From Falsirhodobacter sp. alg1 (lineage in GTDB: Bacteria > Pseudomonadota > Alphaproteobacteria > Rhodobacterales > Rhodobacteraceae): a stretch of 64,000 bases of DNA. The position numbers and the translations under genes are program-made. Position 1 is the stretch's first letter, and each line of letters begins with the position of its first letter. Positions 25,700 to 32,926 of the stretch are shown piece by piece. The notes beneath the pieces were generated by a model, which saw nothing but the letters and a program-made list of their open reading frames with translations, had not been told where the DNA came from and ran no database searches. The DNA is taken from assembly GCF_000739715.2 (NCBI RefSeq), contig NZ_BBJC02000005.1:241421-305420 (forward strand), given 5' to 3'.

Positions 25700-27844
25700 T
25701 TGTCATCCAGCGATATTGACCAATACGTCGATCTTTCTGCCTGTGAGGTTGCGCCGATCCATACTCCCGGCTCCATCCAGCCGCACGGTCTGCTGTTGAT
25801 TGCAGATGCGGAAACCGGGGCAATTGTAGGTGTTGCGGGCGATGTGGAGGGGATGATCGCCGCGGACTGGGCGAAACGAACCCTGCAGGATGTGCTGGGC
25901 CTGCCGGATCTGCCGGTCGTCGAGGAAAACCAGCGCTACTTTCTGGATAGCGTTTCAGGGGTTCGTGATACATTTGTTGGCCAGATCATCGCGAGTGATG
26001 GCCACCTGATCGCCGAGCTTGAAGCCATGAATGCGGGTGAGGTTCCGGCCCACCGCTTTCTATCGCTGATCGAGGAATGCGAGGCCCGGTTCGAAGATGC
26101 GGGCGATCTGGCTCCGCTATGCGTTCAAGCCGCCCGGACTTTTCGCCGGATAACCGGCTTTGATCACGTCATGATCTACCGCTTTGTCGAGGATGCGGAC
26201 GGCATTGTCGTGGCCGAAGACCGCGCGCCGCATATGCGCTCCTATCTGCGCCATCAGTTTCCCGCCGCAGACATACCACGTCAGGCGCGCGTTCTGTACA
26301 TGCGCAACAAATTCCGCGTCATCCCTGATGCCGCCTATACCCCGGTGCCGATCCGGTCGGCTGATCCGGCCATCGTCGGGATCGACCTGTCGGACGTAAA
26401 CCTGCGCAGCGTTGCCCCGATCCACCTCGTCTATCTGAAGAACATGAACGTGCAGGCCTCCGCCTCGGTCAGCATCATCCGGGATGGCAAACTGTGGGGG
26501 CTGGTGGCCTGCCACAATGCCACCCCGCGCAATATTCCGATGCCGTCGCGGCTGGCCTGCCTGACGGTGGCCGGGGCGCTGTCACGCCAGATCGGCGCGC
26601 TGGAGACGACGGATCTGTATCGGGCGCGGTTGCGCCTGCGCGCACATCAGGATGCCGCCCTTCGCAAACTCGGGACCCGATCAGACCTGGGGCATTTTCT
26701 GGCCGATGCCGGAGAGGATCTGCGCAAGATGCTTCACGCGGACGGATTTGCAGTGGTCCGCAATGGCGCACTCTATACTTGCGGAACCTGCCCGCCGGAT
26801 GCTGCCATTCCCGAACTGGTGATATGGGCAAAATCATTCTCCCCTCTGCGGACGGTCAGTACAGACCGGCTGTCCGAGCATTGCAGCTTTGCCAAGGCAT
26901 TCCGTGCCGAAGCCAGCGGAATGATCTGCACCGAGGCTCTGGATGAGGATGAAACCGCCTTCCTCTGGTTCCGCGCAGAAAAGCTGAAACAGATCGATTG
27001 GGCGGGCAATCCCCACAAGATGCAGACCGACACGCAATCGGGTCAGCTTTCCCCCCGCGCATCCTTCGATAAATGGTCCGAAACCGTACATGGACGGGCG
27101 TCCGAATGGACAATGGGCGAGGTGGAGGCTGCGGCCCGTGTCACGCAGGCAACGATGGAAGCCCTGCTGAACCTGCGACTGCGCGAGATGAACAGCCAGT
27201 TGAACCACGCCCTCGCCCTGAACGAGGACCTGTTGGCCGAAAAAGACGGGCTGATGCGCGAGGTGAACCACCGTGTCCAGAACAGCCTGAGCCTTGTGGG
27301 ATCTTTCCTGCGGATGCAGGCGCGGAGTGCCCCGGCTGGCGATTTGCGGGACGGGCTGATGGACGCACAGCGACGGATCATGGCAGTCAGCATGGTCCAC
27401 CGCAAACTCTACGGCGCGAATGGGGTCGAGACGGTCGATCTGGGACGTTATCTGGACGAACTGGTGCAGGATGTGCTTGGATCATCCGACCCCGGCTGGA
27501 GTGAGGCGACCCAATTGACGCTGACGCCTCTGGATGTCTCGGCGGACAAGGCGGTGAATGTCGGCCTGATCTTGAACGAACTGATGACCAACAGCCAGAA
27601 ATATGCCTACGGTGGACAACCCGGACCGATCCGGATCGATCTTTCCCCCACGCAGCAGGGCTTTCGCCTCAGCGTGACGGATCAGGGTATCGGCAAAAAG
27701 GCCGGGGCTACTTCTGAAGGCTTCGGATCCAGCATGATACAGGCCTTGGTCCAGCGCATTGATGGAACGATCACGGAAACAGGAATGGAGCCGGGGTTGC
27801 GGACCACCCTGACAGTTCCGATGTCAAATCCTGCCCGGATCTGA
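25700..27844 (+). CDS. bphP: Bacteriophytochrome red/far-red sensor histidine kinase
   Basis: 714 residues from the TTG at 25700, chosen because GGAGA lies 9 bases upstream; a TTG at 25673 would add nine residues. Order: PAS with biliverdin-binding Cys15 (ACEVAPIHTPGSIQPHG), GAF (about 130-310) with FPAADIPRQAR and HLVYLKNMNVQAS, PHY (about 320-495) with the tongue motif SPRASFDKW, then HisKA_2 with His524 (EVNHRVQNSLSLVGSF) and an intact HATPase (LILNELMTNSQKYA). It autophosphorylates in response to red/far-red light. No response regulator follows it; the nearest candidate is LovR on the opposite strand. A weak hairpin and the lytic transglycosylase lie downstream. Confidence 0.94.
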   Translation: MSSSDIDQYVDLSACEVAPIHTPGSIQPHGLLLIADAETGAIVGVAGDVEGMIAADWAKRTLQDVLGLPDLPVVEENQRYFLDSVSGVRDTFVGQIIASDGHLIAELEAMNAGEVPAHRFLSLIEECEARFEDAGDLAPLCVQAARTFRRITGFDHVMIYRFVEDADGIVVAEDRAPHMRSYLRHQFPAADIPRQARVLYMRNKFRVIPDAAYTPVPIRSADPAIVGIDLSDVNLRSVAPIHLVYLKNMNVQASASVSIIRDGKLWGLVACHNATPRNIPMPSRLACLTVAGALSRQIGALETTDLYRARLRLRAHQDAALRKLGTRSDLGHFLADAGEDLRKMLHADGFAVVRNGALYTCGTCPPDAAIPELVIWAKSFSPLRTVSTDRLSEHCSFAKAFRAEASGMICTEALDEDETAFLWFRAEKLKQIDWAGNPHKMQTDTQSGQLSPRASFDKWSETVHGRASEWTMGEVEAAARVTQATMEALLNLRLREMNSQLNHALALNEDLLAEKDGLMREVNHRVQNSLSLVGSFLRMQARSAPAGDLRDGLMDAQRRIMAVSMVHRKLYGANGVETVDLGRYLDELVQDVLGSSDPGWSEATQLTLTPLDVSADKAVNVGLILNELMTNSQKYAYGGQPGPIRIDLSPTQQGFRLSVTDQGIGKKAGATSEGFGSSMIQALVQRIDGTITETGMEPGLRTTLTVPMSNPARI

Positions 27845-27861
27845 CCCGCCCCATGGAATAC

Positions 27862-27877
27862 GGCCGCGCCTGCGGCC
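27862..27877. terminator. Short GC stem-loop after bphP
   Basis: GGCCGC / GCGGCC with a 4-base loop starts 18 bp after the bphP stop. It has no U-tract and is only 6 bp, so terminator function is tentative. Confidence 0.4.
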
Positions 27878-27948
27878 AAAAGCCTGATTGCGGCCATATC
27901 TGGTTCGTTTAGTCTGCCTTGCAAAACATAACGAGGCAGGCAGTAACC

Positions 27949-29082
27949 ATGATGAACAGACGCTTTTTCAGCTTCGGCCTTGCGGCGGTCACTCTGGCAG
28001 GCTGTGGCGGACCGGCAATGACCGTCAGCGGGCCGACACCTTTGCCCGATGATCTTCGCCCGACCCCCGACGCGGGTTATGATGCCTGGGTCGCCGCATT
28101 CAAGGGCCGTGCCGCGTCTCGAGGCATTTCGCAGTCTACGCTGAACAGCGCCTTCCGCTCAGCCGGCTTTTTGCCCGGTGCCATCACGCGCGACCGTAAC
28201 CAGCCGGAATCCTCCCGCACACTGGAGGATTACCTCTCCATCGCCGTATCCGACGAAAGGGTGGCCAAAGGCCGTGCGAATTATGCCCGCTACCGTGACA
28301 TCCTGAATGCACTGGAGGCCCGATACGGCGTTGATGCAACGATCATCACCGCCGTTTGGGGGCTGGAAAGCTTTTACGGAGAACGGCGCGGCAGTGTCTC
28401 GGTCATCTCCGCCACATCAACGCTAGCCTATGAAGGGCGGCGCGGTGAGTTTTTCGAAGGGCAGCTTATCGCTGCGTTGCGTATTTTGCAGAACGGCGAC
28501 GTGACGCCCGAAAACATGACCGGAAGCTGGGCCGGTGCGATGGGCCATACGCAATTTATTCCCACCTCCTATCTGGCCTATGCCGTGGATTATAACGGCG
28601 ACGGGCGACGGGACATATGGGAAGATGACCCGAGCGACTCCCTTGCCTCGACCGCATCCTATCTTGCACGCAGTGGCTGGACGCGCGGTATGCGGTGGGG
28701 CGGTGAGGTGGGCTATAATGCCCCTGCCGGCACAATCATTCAGCCACAGGCAGGCGGCCCCCGCTTTTCCGTGACGAGCAATTTCAGGGCGATCAAGCGC
28801 TACAACAATTCGGATTCCTATGCGATCGGTGTCGGCCATCTGGCGGACCGCATCGGGGGTGCAGGACCGCTGCACGGCAGTTTCCCACCCGATGCCAACG
28901 GTCTGACCAAAGACGACCGCGTGGCCCTGCAACAGCGCCTGACCGCGCGGGGCTTCGATACCGGCGGAGCCGATGGTGTACTTGGCAATAAAAGCAAAGC
29001 CGCGATCAGCGCCTATCAGACCAGTATCGGCCAGCCCGCCACCGGCGTCGGTTCACAGGCCCTGCTGGCAAGCCTGCGCTGA
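27949..29082 (+). CDS. Lytic murein transglycosylase, MltB type, lipoprotein with peptidoglycan-binding domain
   Basis: 377 residues from the ATG at 27949. The signal peptide ends in a lipobox (TLAGC, Cys19), so the protein is lipid-anchored and acts in the periplasm. The family 103 (SLT_2) domain spans about 40-300 with catalytic Glu140 (VWGLESFYGERRG) and the SWAGAMGHTQFIPTSY stretch. A C-terminal PG_binding_1 domain (about 315-375, LQQRLTARGFDTGGADGVLG) follows. It cleaves glycan strands to 1,6-anhydromuropeptides during wall turnover. Monocistronic, with a strong terminator 20 bp downstream. Confidence 0.93.
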   Translation: MMNRRFFSFGLAAVTLAGCGGPAMTVSGPTPLPDDLRPTPDAGYDAWVAAFKGRAASRGISQSTLNSAFRSAGFLPGAITRDRNQPESSRTLEDYLSIAVSDERVAKGRANYARYRDILNALEARYGVDATIITAVWGLESFYGERRGSVSVISATSTLAYEGRRGEFFEGQLIAALRILQNGDVTPENMTGSWAGAMGHTQFIPTSYLAYAVDYNGDGRRDIWEDDPSDSLASTASYLARSGWTRGMRWGGEVGYNAPAGTIIQPQAGGPRFSVTSNFRAIKRYNNSDSYAIGVGHLADRIGGAGPLHGSFPPDANGLTKDDRVALQQRLTARGFDTGGADGVLGNKSKAAISAYQTSIGQPATGVGSQALLASLR

Positions 29083-29101
29083 TTCCGGAACCAGAATGCA
29101 A

Positions 29102-29128
29102 AACGCCCCGACGGTCTGTCGGGGCGTT
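29102..29128. terminator. Rho-independent terminator, bidirectional
   Basis: A perfect 11-bp stem (AACGCCCCGAC / GTCGGGGCGTT) with a 5-base loop, followed by CTTGTTTCT on the plus strand. It separates the transglycosylase gene from the convergent tctA. Confidence 0.9.
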
Positions 29129-29150
29129 CTTGTTTCTGCAGGCTGCCGGA

Positions 29151-30641
29151 TCAGGCGCGACGACGGCGCGACAGGATCAACGGCACGATCACGACCAGTA
29201 CTGCAAGTCCATAAAGGAACAGGGATTGCCAGCTCTGTACCAGAATACCCCAGTCACCACCCGAAATGGACAACGCGCGGCGCAGGTTGTTCTCGAACAG
29301 GGATCCGAGCACAAACCCCAGAATGACAGGCGCCAACGAGAAATCGAGCTTGCGCAGGATCCAGCCAAATATTCCCAGCCCGATGATCATGAACAGGTCG
29401 AAAGGGTTTCCGACGATCGAGTAGATTCCGATGAAGGCAAGAATGGCAATCAGCGGCGTCAGGTAATGCTGTGGCAATGTCAGCATCCGCGCAAACAGAC
29501 CTACCAGCGGCAGGTTGATGATCAACAGTGCGATATTGCCGATATACATCGAAGCGATCAGGCCCCAGGCAATTTCCGGGTGCTGGGTGAACAGCAGCGG
29601 GCCGGGCTGGATGTTGAACATCAGCAATGCGCCCAGGAGGATTGCCGTGGTGCCGGACCCCGGAATACCCAGTGTCAGCATCGGAACCATCGCACCCGCG
29701 GCCGAGGCGTTATTGGCAGCTTCAGGTGCCATCAGCCCGCGCACATCCCCCTCACCGAAGGTGCCGCTTTTGCCCGCAATCCGCTTTTCGGTGCCATAGG
29801 TCACCGCCGAGGCAACAGAAGCACCCGTGCCCGGCAGCACACCAATGACGAACCCGATCAGCGAAGAGCGGATCAACGTCCAACGACCAAAGACGATGTC
29901 GGCCCATTTCACAAAGCTGCTGTCGATTGGCAGCGTTTTCAGTTTCCCGGTCGCCTGCTGTTCTACCAGGTGGAACAGTTCCGCCATGCCGAACAGACCG
30001 ATTACGACGATCAGAAAGTCAATGCCCGCCAACAGGTCAGGCACACCGAATGTATAACGGGTCACCCCTGTGTTGGCATCCACGCCAATGGTGGCCAGCA
30101 TCAGGCCCATGGAGGCGCCGACCAATGTCTTCACCGGATTTGCCCCGACCAGCGAGGCCAGTGAAGCAAAGGCGAAAACCATCAGCGCCACGTAGTCGGA
30201 CGGAGAGAATGCAACAGCGAATTTGGACAGCAGCGGCCCGAACAGCGTCATCAGCACCACCGCAACCGTGCCCCCGATGAAACTGGCGATAGCCGAGATG
30301 GACAATGCCCTGCCCGCCTCACCTTTACGGGCCATGGGGTTTCCGTCCAATGTGGTCATGACCGCTCCGGCATCCCCCGGTACGTTCAACAGGATGGATG
30401 AAATACGTCCGCCGAATTCTGCGCCATAATAGATGCCGGCCAGCAAAATCAACGCGCTTTCGGGCGGCAGGCCAAGGCCATAGGCGATCGGCAGCAGGAT
30501 CGCCACGCCGTTGATCGGCCCTATGCCGGGCAATGCACCGATCAGCGTTCCTGCAAAACAGCCGAATGCCACCAGCATAAGGTTGAACGGGGATAGTGCG
30601 ACACCGAAACCGGTCGCAAGTCCGTTAAGAACTTCACTCAT
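29151..30641 (-). CDS. tctA: Tripartite tricarboxylate transporter large permease TctA
   Basis: 496 residues with about eleven membrane segments. TctA signatures are present near the N-terminus (GALPGIGPINGVAILLP, AGIYYGAEFGGRISSILLNVPG) and in the duplicated half (LPGTGASVASAVTYG, LTLGIPGSGTTAILLGAL). It is the main membrane channel of a TTT system driven by an ion gradient and importing carboxylates such as citrate. GAGAGG lies 7 bases before the ATG. Last gene of tctC-tctB-tctA on the minus strand, ending at a bidirectional terminator. The carboxylate is not known. Confidence 0.95.
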   Translation of the reverse strand: MSEVLNGLATGFGVALSPFNLMLVAFGCFAGTLIGALPGIGPINGVAILLPIAYGLGLPPESALILLAGIYYGAEFGGRISSILLNVPGDAGAVMTTLDGNPMARKGEAGRALSISAIASFIGGTVAVVLMTLFGPLLSKFAVAFSPSDYVALMVFAFASLASLVGANPVKTLVGASMGLMLATIGVDANTGVTRYTFGVPDLLAGIDFLIVVIGLFGMAELFHLVEQQATGKLKTLPIDSSFVKWADIVFGRWTLIRSSLIGFVIGVLPGTGASVASAVTYGTEKRIAGKSGTFGEGDVRGLMAPEAANNASAAGAMVPMLTLGIPGSGTTAILLGALLMFNIQPGPLLFTQHPEIAWGLIASMYIGNIALLIINLPLVGLFARMLTLPQHYLTPLIAILAFIGIYSIVGNPFDLFMIIGLGIFGWILRKLDFSLAPVILGFVLGSLFENNLRRALSISGGDWGILVQSWQSLFLYGLAVLVVIVPLILSRRRRA

Positions 30642-30651
30642 ATCACGCCTC

Positions 30652-31086
30652 TCAGAATGTCAGCAGGCCCGAGGGCAGGTTCAGTTCCAGAAGTTCGGCA
30701 CAAAGCAGGTATCCGGCCACTCCGATTACCGCGCCGAACAGGAACCCTTTGAGCCAGGTCGCCCCCAGCATGCGTGATGCCAACGTGCCGAACAGTGCCG
30801 TGGCGATGATGAAGCCCAACCGCTCGTAAAGCTCGGCATATCCCAGCAGCAGAACCACCGTCAGGGACAGGCGGATCCACGTGGGACGCGCAACCTGCAT
30901 ACTGTCTGTATCAGGGCGCAACAGGATGACGGCAAAGCATAGCGCGGTCACGATGGACAGGATTTGCGGCCATGTTTCGGGGCCAAGCGGGTCATATTGG
31001 AAGGGGGCGCTGATTGCGAAGAAGGCCAGCCAGCCATAGGCCAGAGTCACCAAAAGCATCACGCCCGCAAAAATGCGGTCGGCCAT
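30652..31086 (-). CDS. tctB: Tripartite tricarboxylate transporter small permease TctB
   Basis: 144 residues with four membrane segments, the standard TctB layout and length. AAAGGAT lies 8 bases before the ATG. TctB supports TctA in the inner membrane; sequence conservation in the family is low and the assignment rests on size, topology and its position between tctC and tctA. It starts 49 bp after tctC, behind a strong hairpin, and ends 10 bp before tctA. Confidence 0.92.
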   Translation of the reverse strand: MADRIFAGVMLLVTLAYGWLAFFAISAPFQYDPLGPETWPQILSIVTALCFAVILLRPDTDSMQVARPTWIRLSLTVVLLLGYAELYERLGFIIATALFGTLASRMLGATWLKGFLFGAVIGVAGYLLCAELLELNLPSGLLTF

Positions 31087-31108
31087 CAGGTATCCTTTCG
31101 GAAAGTAT

Positions 31109-31128
31109 GGGGGGCCGCGCAGCCCCCC
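31109..31128. other. Stem-loop between tctC and tctB
   Basis: A perfect 7-bp GC stem (GGGGGGC / GCCCCCC) with a 6-base loop lies directly 3' of tctC. It probably stabilises the binding-protein mRNA or attenuates read-through into the permease genes. Confidence 0.55.
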
Positions 31129-31135
31129 GCATAGA

Positions 31136-32101
31136 TTATTGGATCAGACCGATTTCCGTGGCCAGCGAACGCAGGGTCGCGGATTGCTCTGCCACCATCG
31201 CCTTCAGCTCGTCACCCGATACGTCCAGTGGCATCAGGCCGTGGCTCCGCTGGGTCTCGGCGAATTCGGGGGTATCATAGGCGGTACGGAAGGCATCCAG
31301 CCACGCCTGATAATCCGCGTCCGATGTTTCCTTGCCCATGTAGAAACCACGCAGGATGGTCCATGACACGTCATAGCCCTGCTCCTTGGCGGTCGGGATC
31401 ACATCCATCGGGGCTTCGAGCCGTTCGTCCGACATGACGGCCAGAACCCGCAGATCGCCCGCATCGATATGTGGCACCATTTCGCCAGCATCACCGGTAT
31501 AGATCTGGATCGATCCACCCAGCAGACCGGCAATGGCGTCACCACCACCGTCAAAGGCGACATAGCGCATGCGGCGCGGATCACCATCGATTGCCTTCAG
31601 CAGAAGGGCAGCCTTCATCCAGTCCTGCGACCCGACGGATCCGCCGGCCCCCACCACGACCTTGGAGGGATCGGCCTTCAACGCGGCCATCACCTCTTCC
31701 AGCGAATGATAGGGGCTATCGGCGCGCACCGCCACAACACCGTAATCCGCCCCGGCAGTCGCCAGCCAGCGGGCATCATTCTCGGTCCACTTGCCGTATT
31801 TGCCGGTGATCAGATTCAGCAGCGACCCCGAGGAGAATGCAACGATCGCATTCGGATCGTCGGTCCGCGTGGAGTTGAACATGTTGAACGCGACCGCTCC
31901 GATACCACCGGGCATGAACGTCACCTCCACCGGACGGTCAAACTGCGGCGCAAGACCCTGCTGTGCCACACGGCAGGTCAGATCGAAGCCACCGCCGGGC
32001 TGCGCCGGGGCAATGCATTCGGGGCGGTTGATCTCGGCCAATGCGGGAAACGCGCATGCGGCCATGACTGCCCCGAGGACAGTTGTGCGAACGAATTTCA
32101 T
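31136..32101 (-). CDS. tctC: Tripartite tricarboxylate transporter substrate-binding protein TctC (Bug family)
   Basis: 321 residues from the ATG at 32101 with GGGAGGA upstream. The signal peptide is MKFVRTTVLGAVMAACAFPALA|E. The mature protein begins with the Bug-family ligand loop (CIAPAQPGGGFDLTCR, compare the usual PGGxxD motif) and has VVVGAGGSVGSQDW. It binds the carboxylate in the periplasm and hands it to TctAB. First gene of the tct transporter operon, divergent from tctD. In Bordetella a homologous binding protein also signals to its sensor kinase, which is relevant because the kinase here carries its own binding-protein domain. Confidence 0.94.
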   Translation of the reverse strand: MKFVRTTVLGAVMAACAFPALAEINRPECIAPAQPGGGFDLTCRVAQQGLAPQFDRPVEVTFMPGGIGAVAFNMFNSTRTDDPNAIVAFSSGSLLNLITGKYGKWTENDARWLATAGADYGVVAVRADSPYHSLEEVMAALKADPSKVVVGAGGSVGSQDWMKAALLLKAIDGDPRRMRYVAFDGGGDAIAGLLGGSIQIYTGDAGEMVPHIDAGDLRVLAVMSDERLEAPMDVIPTAKEQGYDVSWTILRGFYMGKETSDADYQAWLDAFRTAYDTPEFAETQRSHGLMPLDVSGDELKAMVAEQSATLRSLATEIGLIQ

Positions 32102-32171
32102 AGATGTCCTCCCAGACATTGGGCCCGTGTTCTGCGGCCCGATTGTCCCACTTTAGAGCCAAAGCTTGTCC

Positions 32172-32203
32172 GGACGCTGACGCGAAACTGACAGGACGCT
32201 GAC
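32172..32203 (+). promoter_or_regulatory. Triple 11-bp-spaced direct repeat, candidate TctD binding site
   Basis: CTGAC occurs at 32177, 32188 and 32199, exactly 11 bp apart, and the outer copies extend to GGACGCTGAC. The array lies between divergent tctC (start 32101) and tctD (start 32255). Phased direct repeats of about one helical turn are the usual target of OmpR-type regulators. Confidence 0.6.
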
Positions 32204-32254
32204 ATGCGAATGCGCCCTTTCGCCGTCACACGCGGGCCGCTATTCTCCTGTTTT

Positions 32255-32926
32255 ATGCGAATGCTCCTGGTTGAAGATAACGATGATCTTGCGGAGACGA
32301 TCACCGATCGCCTGCGCGCCGAGGGCCATGCCATCGACCGCGAAAGCAATGGAGATGACGCCCATTCGCTGTTGCGCCATGCCCGCTTTGATCTGGTCAT
32401 TCTGGATGTGAACCTGCCCGGCCGGAACGGCACCGAGGTATTGCGCGCCATGCGTGACAGGGGGGACACCACGCCCGTTCTCATTCTGACCGCACGTAGC
32501 GAGGTGGATGACCGGGTTGTGGGGCTGGATGCAGGGGCCGATGACTACATGGTCAAACCTTTTGATTTCCGGGAGTTGAGCGCGCGTTGTCGGGTTCTGG
32601 CCCGCCGCAAATCTGGCACCGCCACGAACAGCTTCACCGCAGGCACCCTTACCTTCGATCGCAGCGCACGTCGTGCCCGCCTGGGCGGCGTCGATCTGGA
32701 TCTGCGGCCCAGAGAGGTCCAGTTGCTGGAGGTGTTGATCGACAATCTTGGCCGGATGCTGACCAAGGAAGAGGTGGCGGACAAGCTCTATACCTTTGAT
32801 GAAGCACCCACGATGAACGCGGTAGAACAGACTGTTACCCGCCTGCGCCGCCGGATCGAGGGATCTACTCTGACCATCCGTACCGCCCGGGGCCTCGGGT
32901 ACATGGCCTACGTCACCGATGAATAA
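32255..32926 (+). CDS. tctD: Response regulator, OmpR family (TctD-like)
   Basis: 223 residues from the ATG at 32255, where the receiver domain begins at once (MRMLLVEDNDDLAETI); an earlier frame start at 32204 covers the repeat array. Receiver: Asp51-region DLVILDVNLPGRNG, Thr in LILTARS, Lys in YMVKPFD. The C-terminal winged helix (about 125-220) has the OmpR pattern LRPREVQLLEVL and VEQTVTRLRRRIEG. It should activate the divergent tctCBA operon when phosphorylated by the adjoining kinase. Its 3' end overlaps the kinase gene by 8 bp. Confidence 0.93.
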   Translation: MRMLLVEDNDDLAETITDRLRAEGHAIDRESNGDDAHSLLRHARFDLVILDVNLPGRNGTEVLRAMRDRGDTTPVLILTARSEVDDRVVGLDAGADDYMVKPFDFRELSARCRVLARRKSGTATNSFTAGTLTFDRSARRARLGGVDLDLRPREVQLLEVLIDNLGRMLTKEEVADKLYTFDEAPTMNAVEQTVTRLRRRIEGSTLTIRTARGLGYMAYVTDE

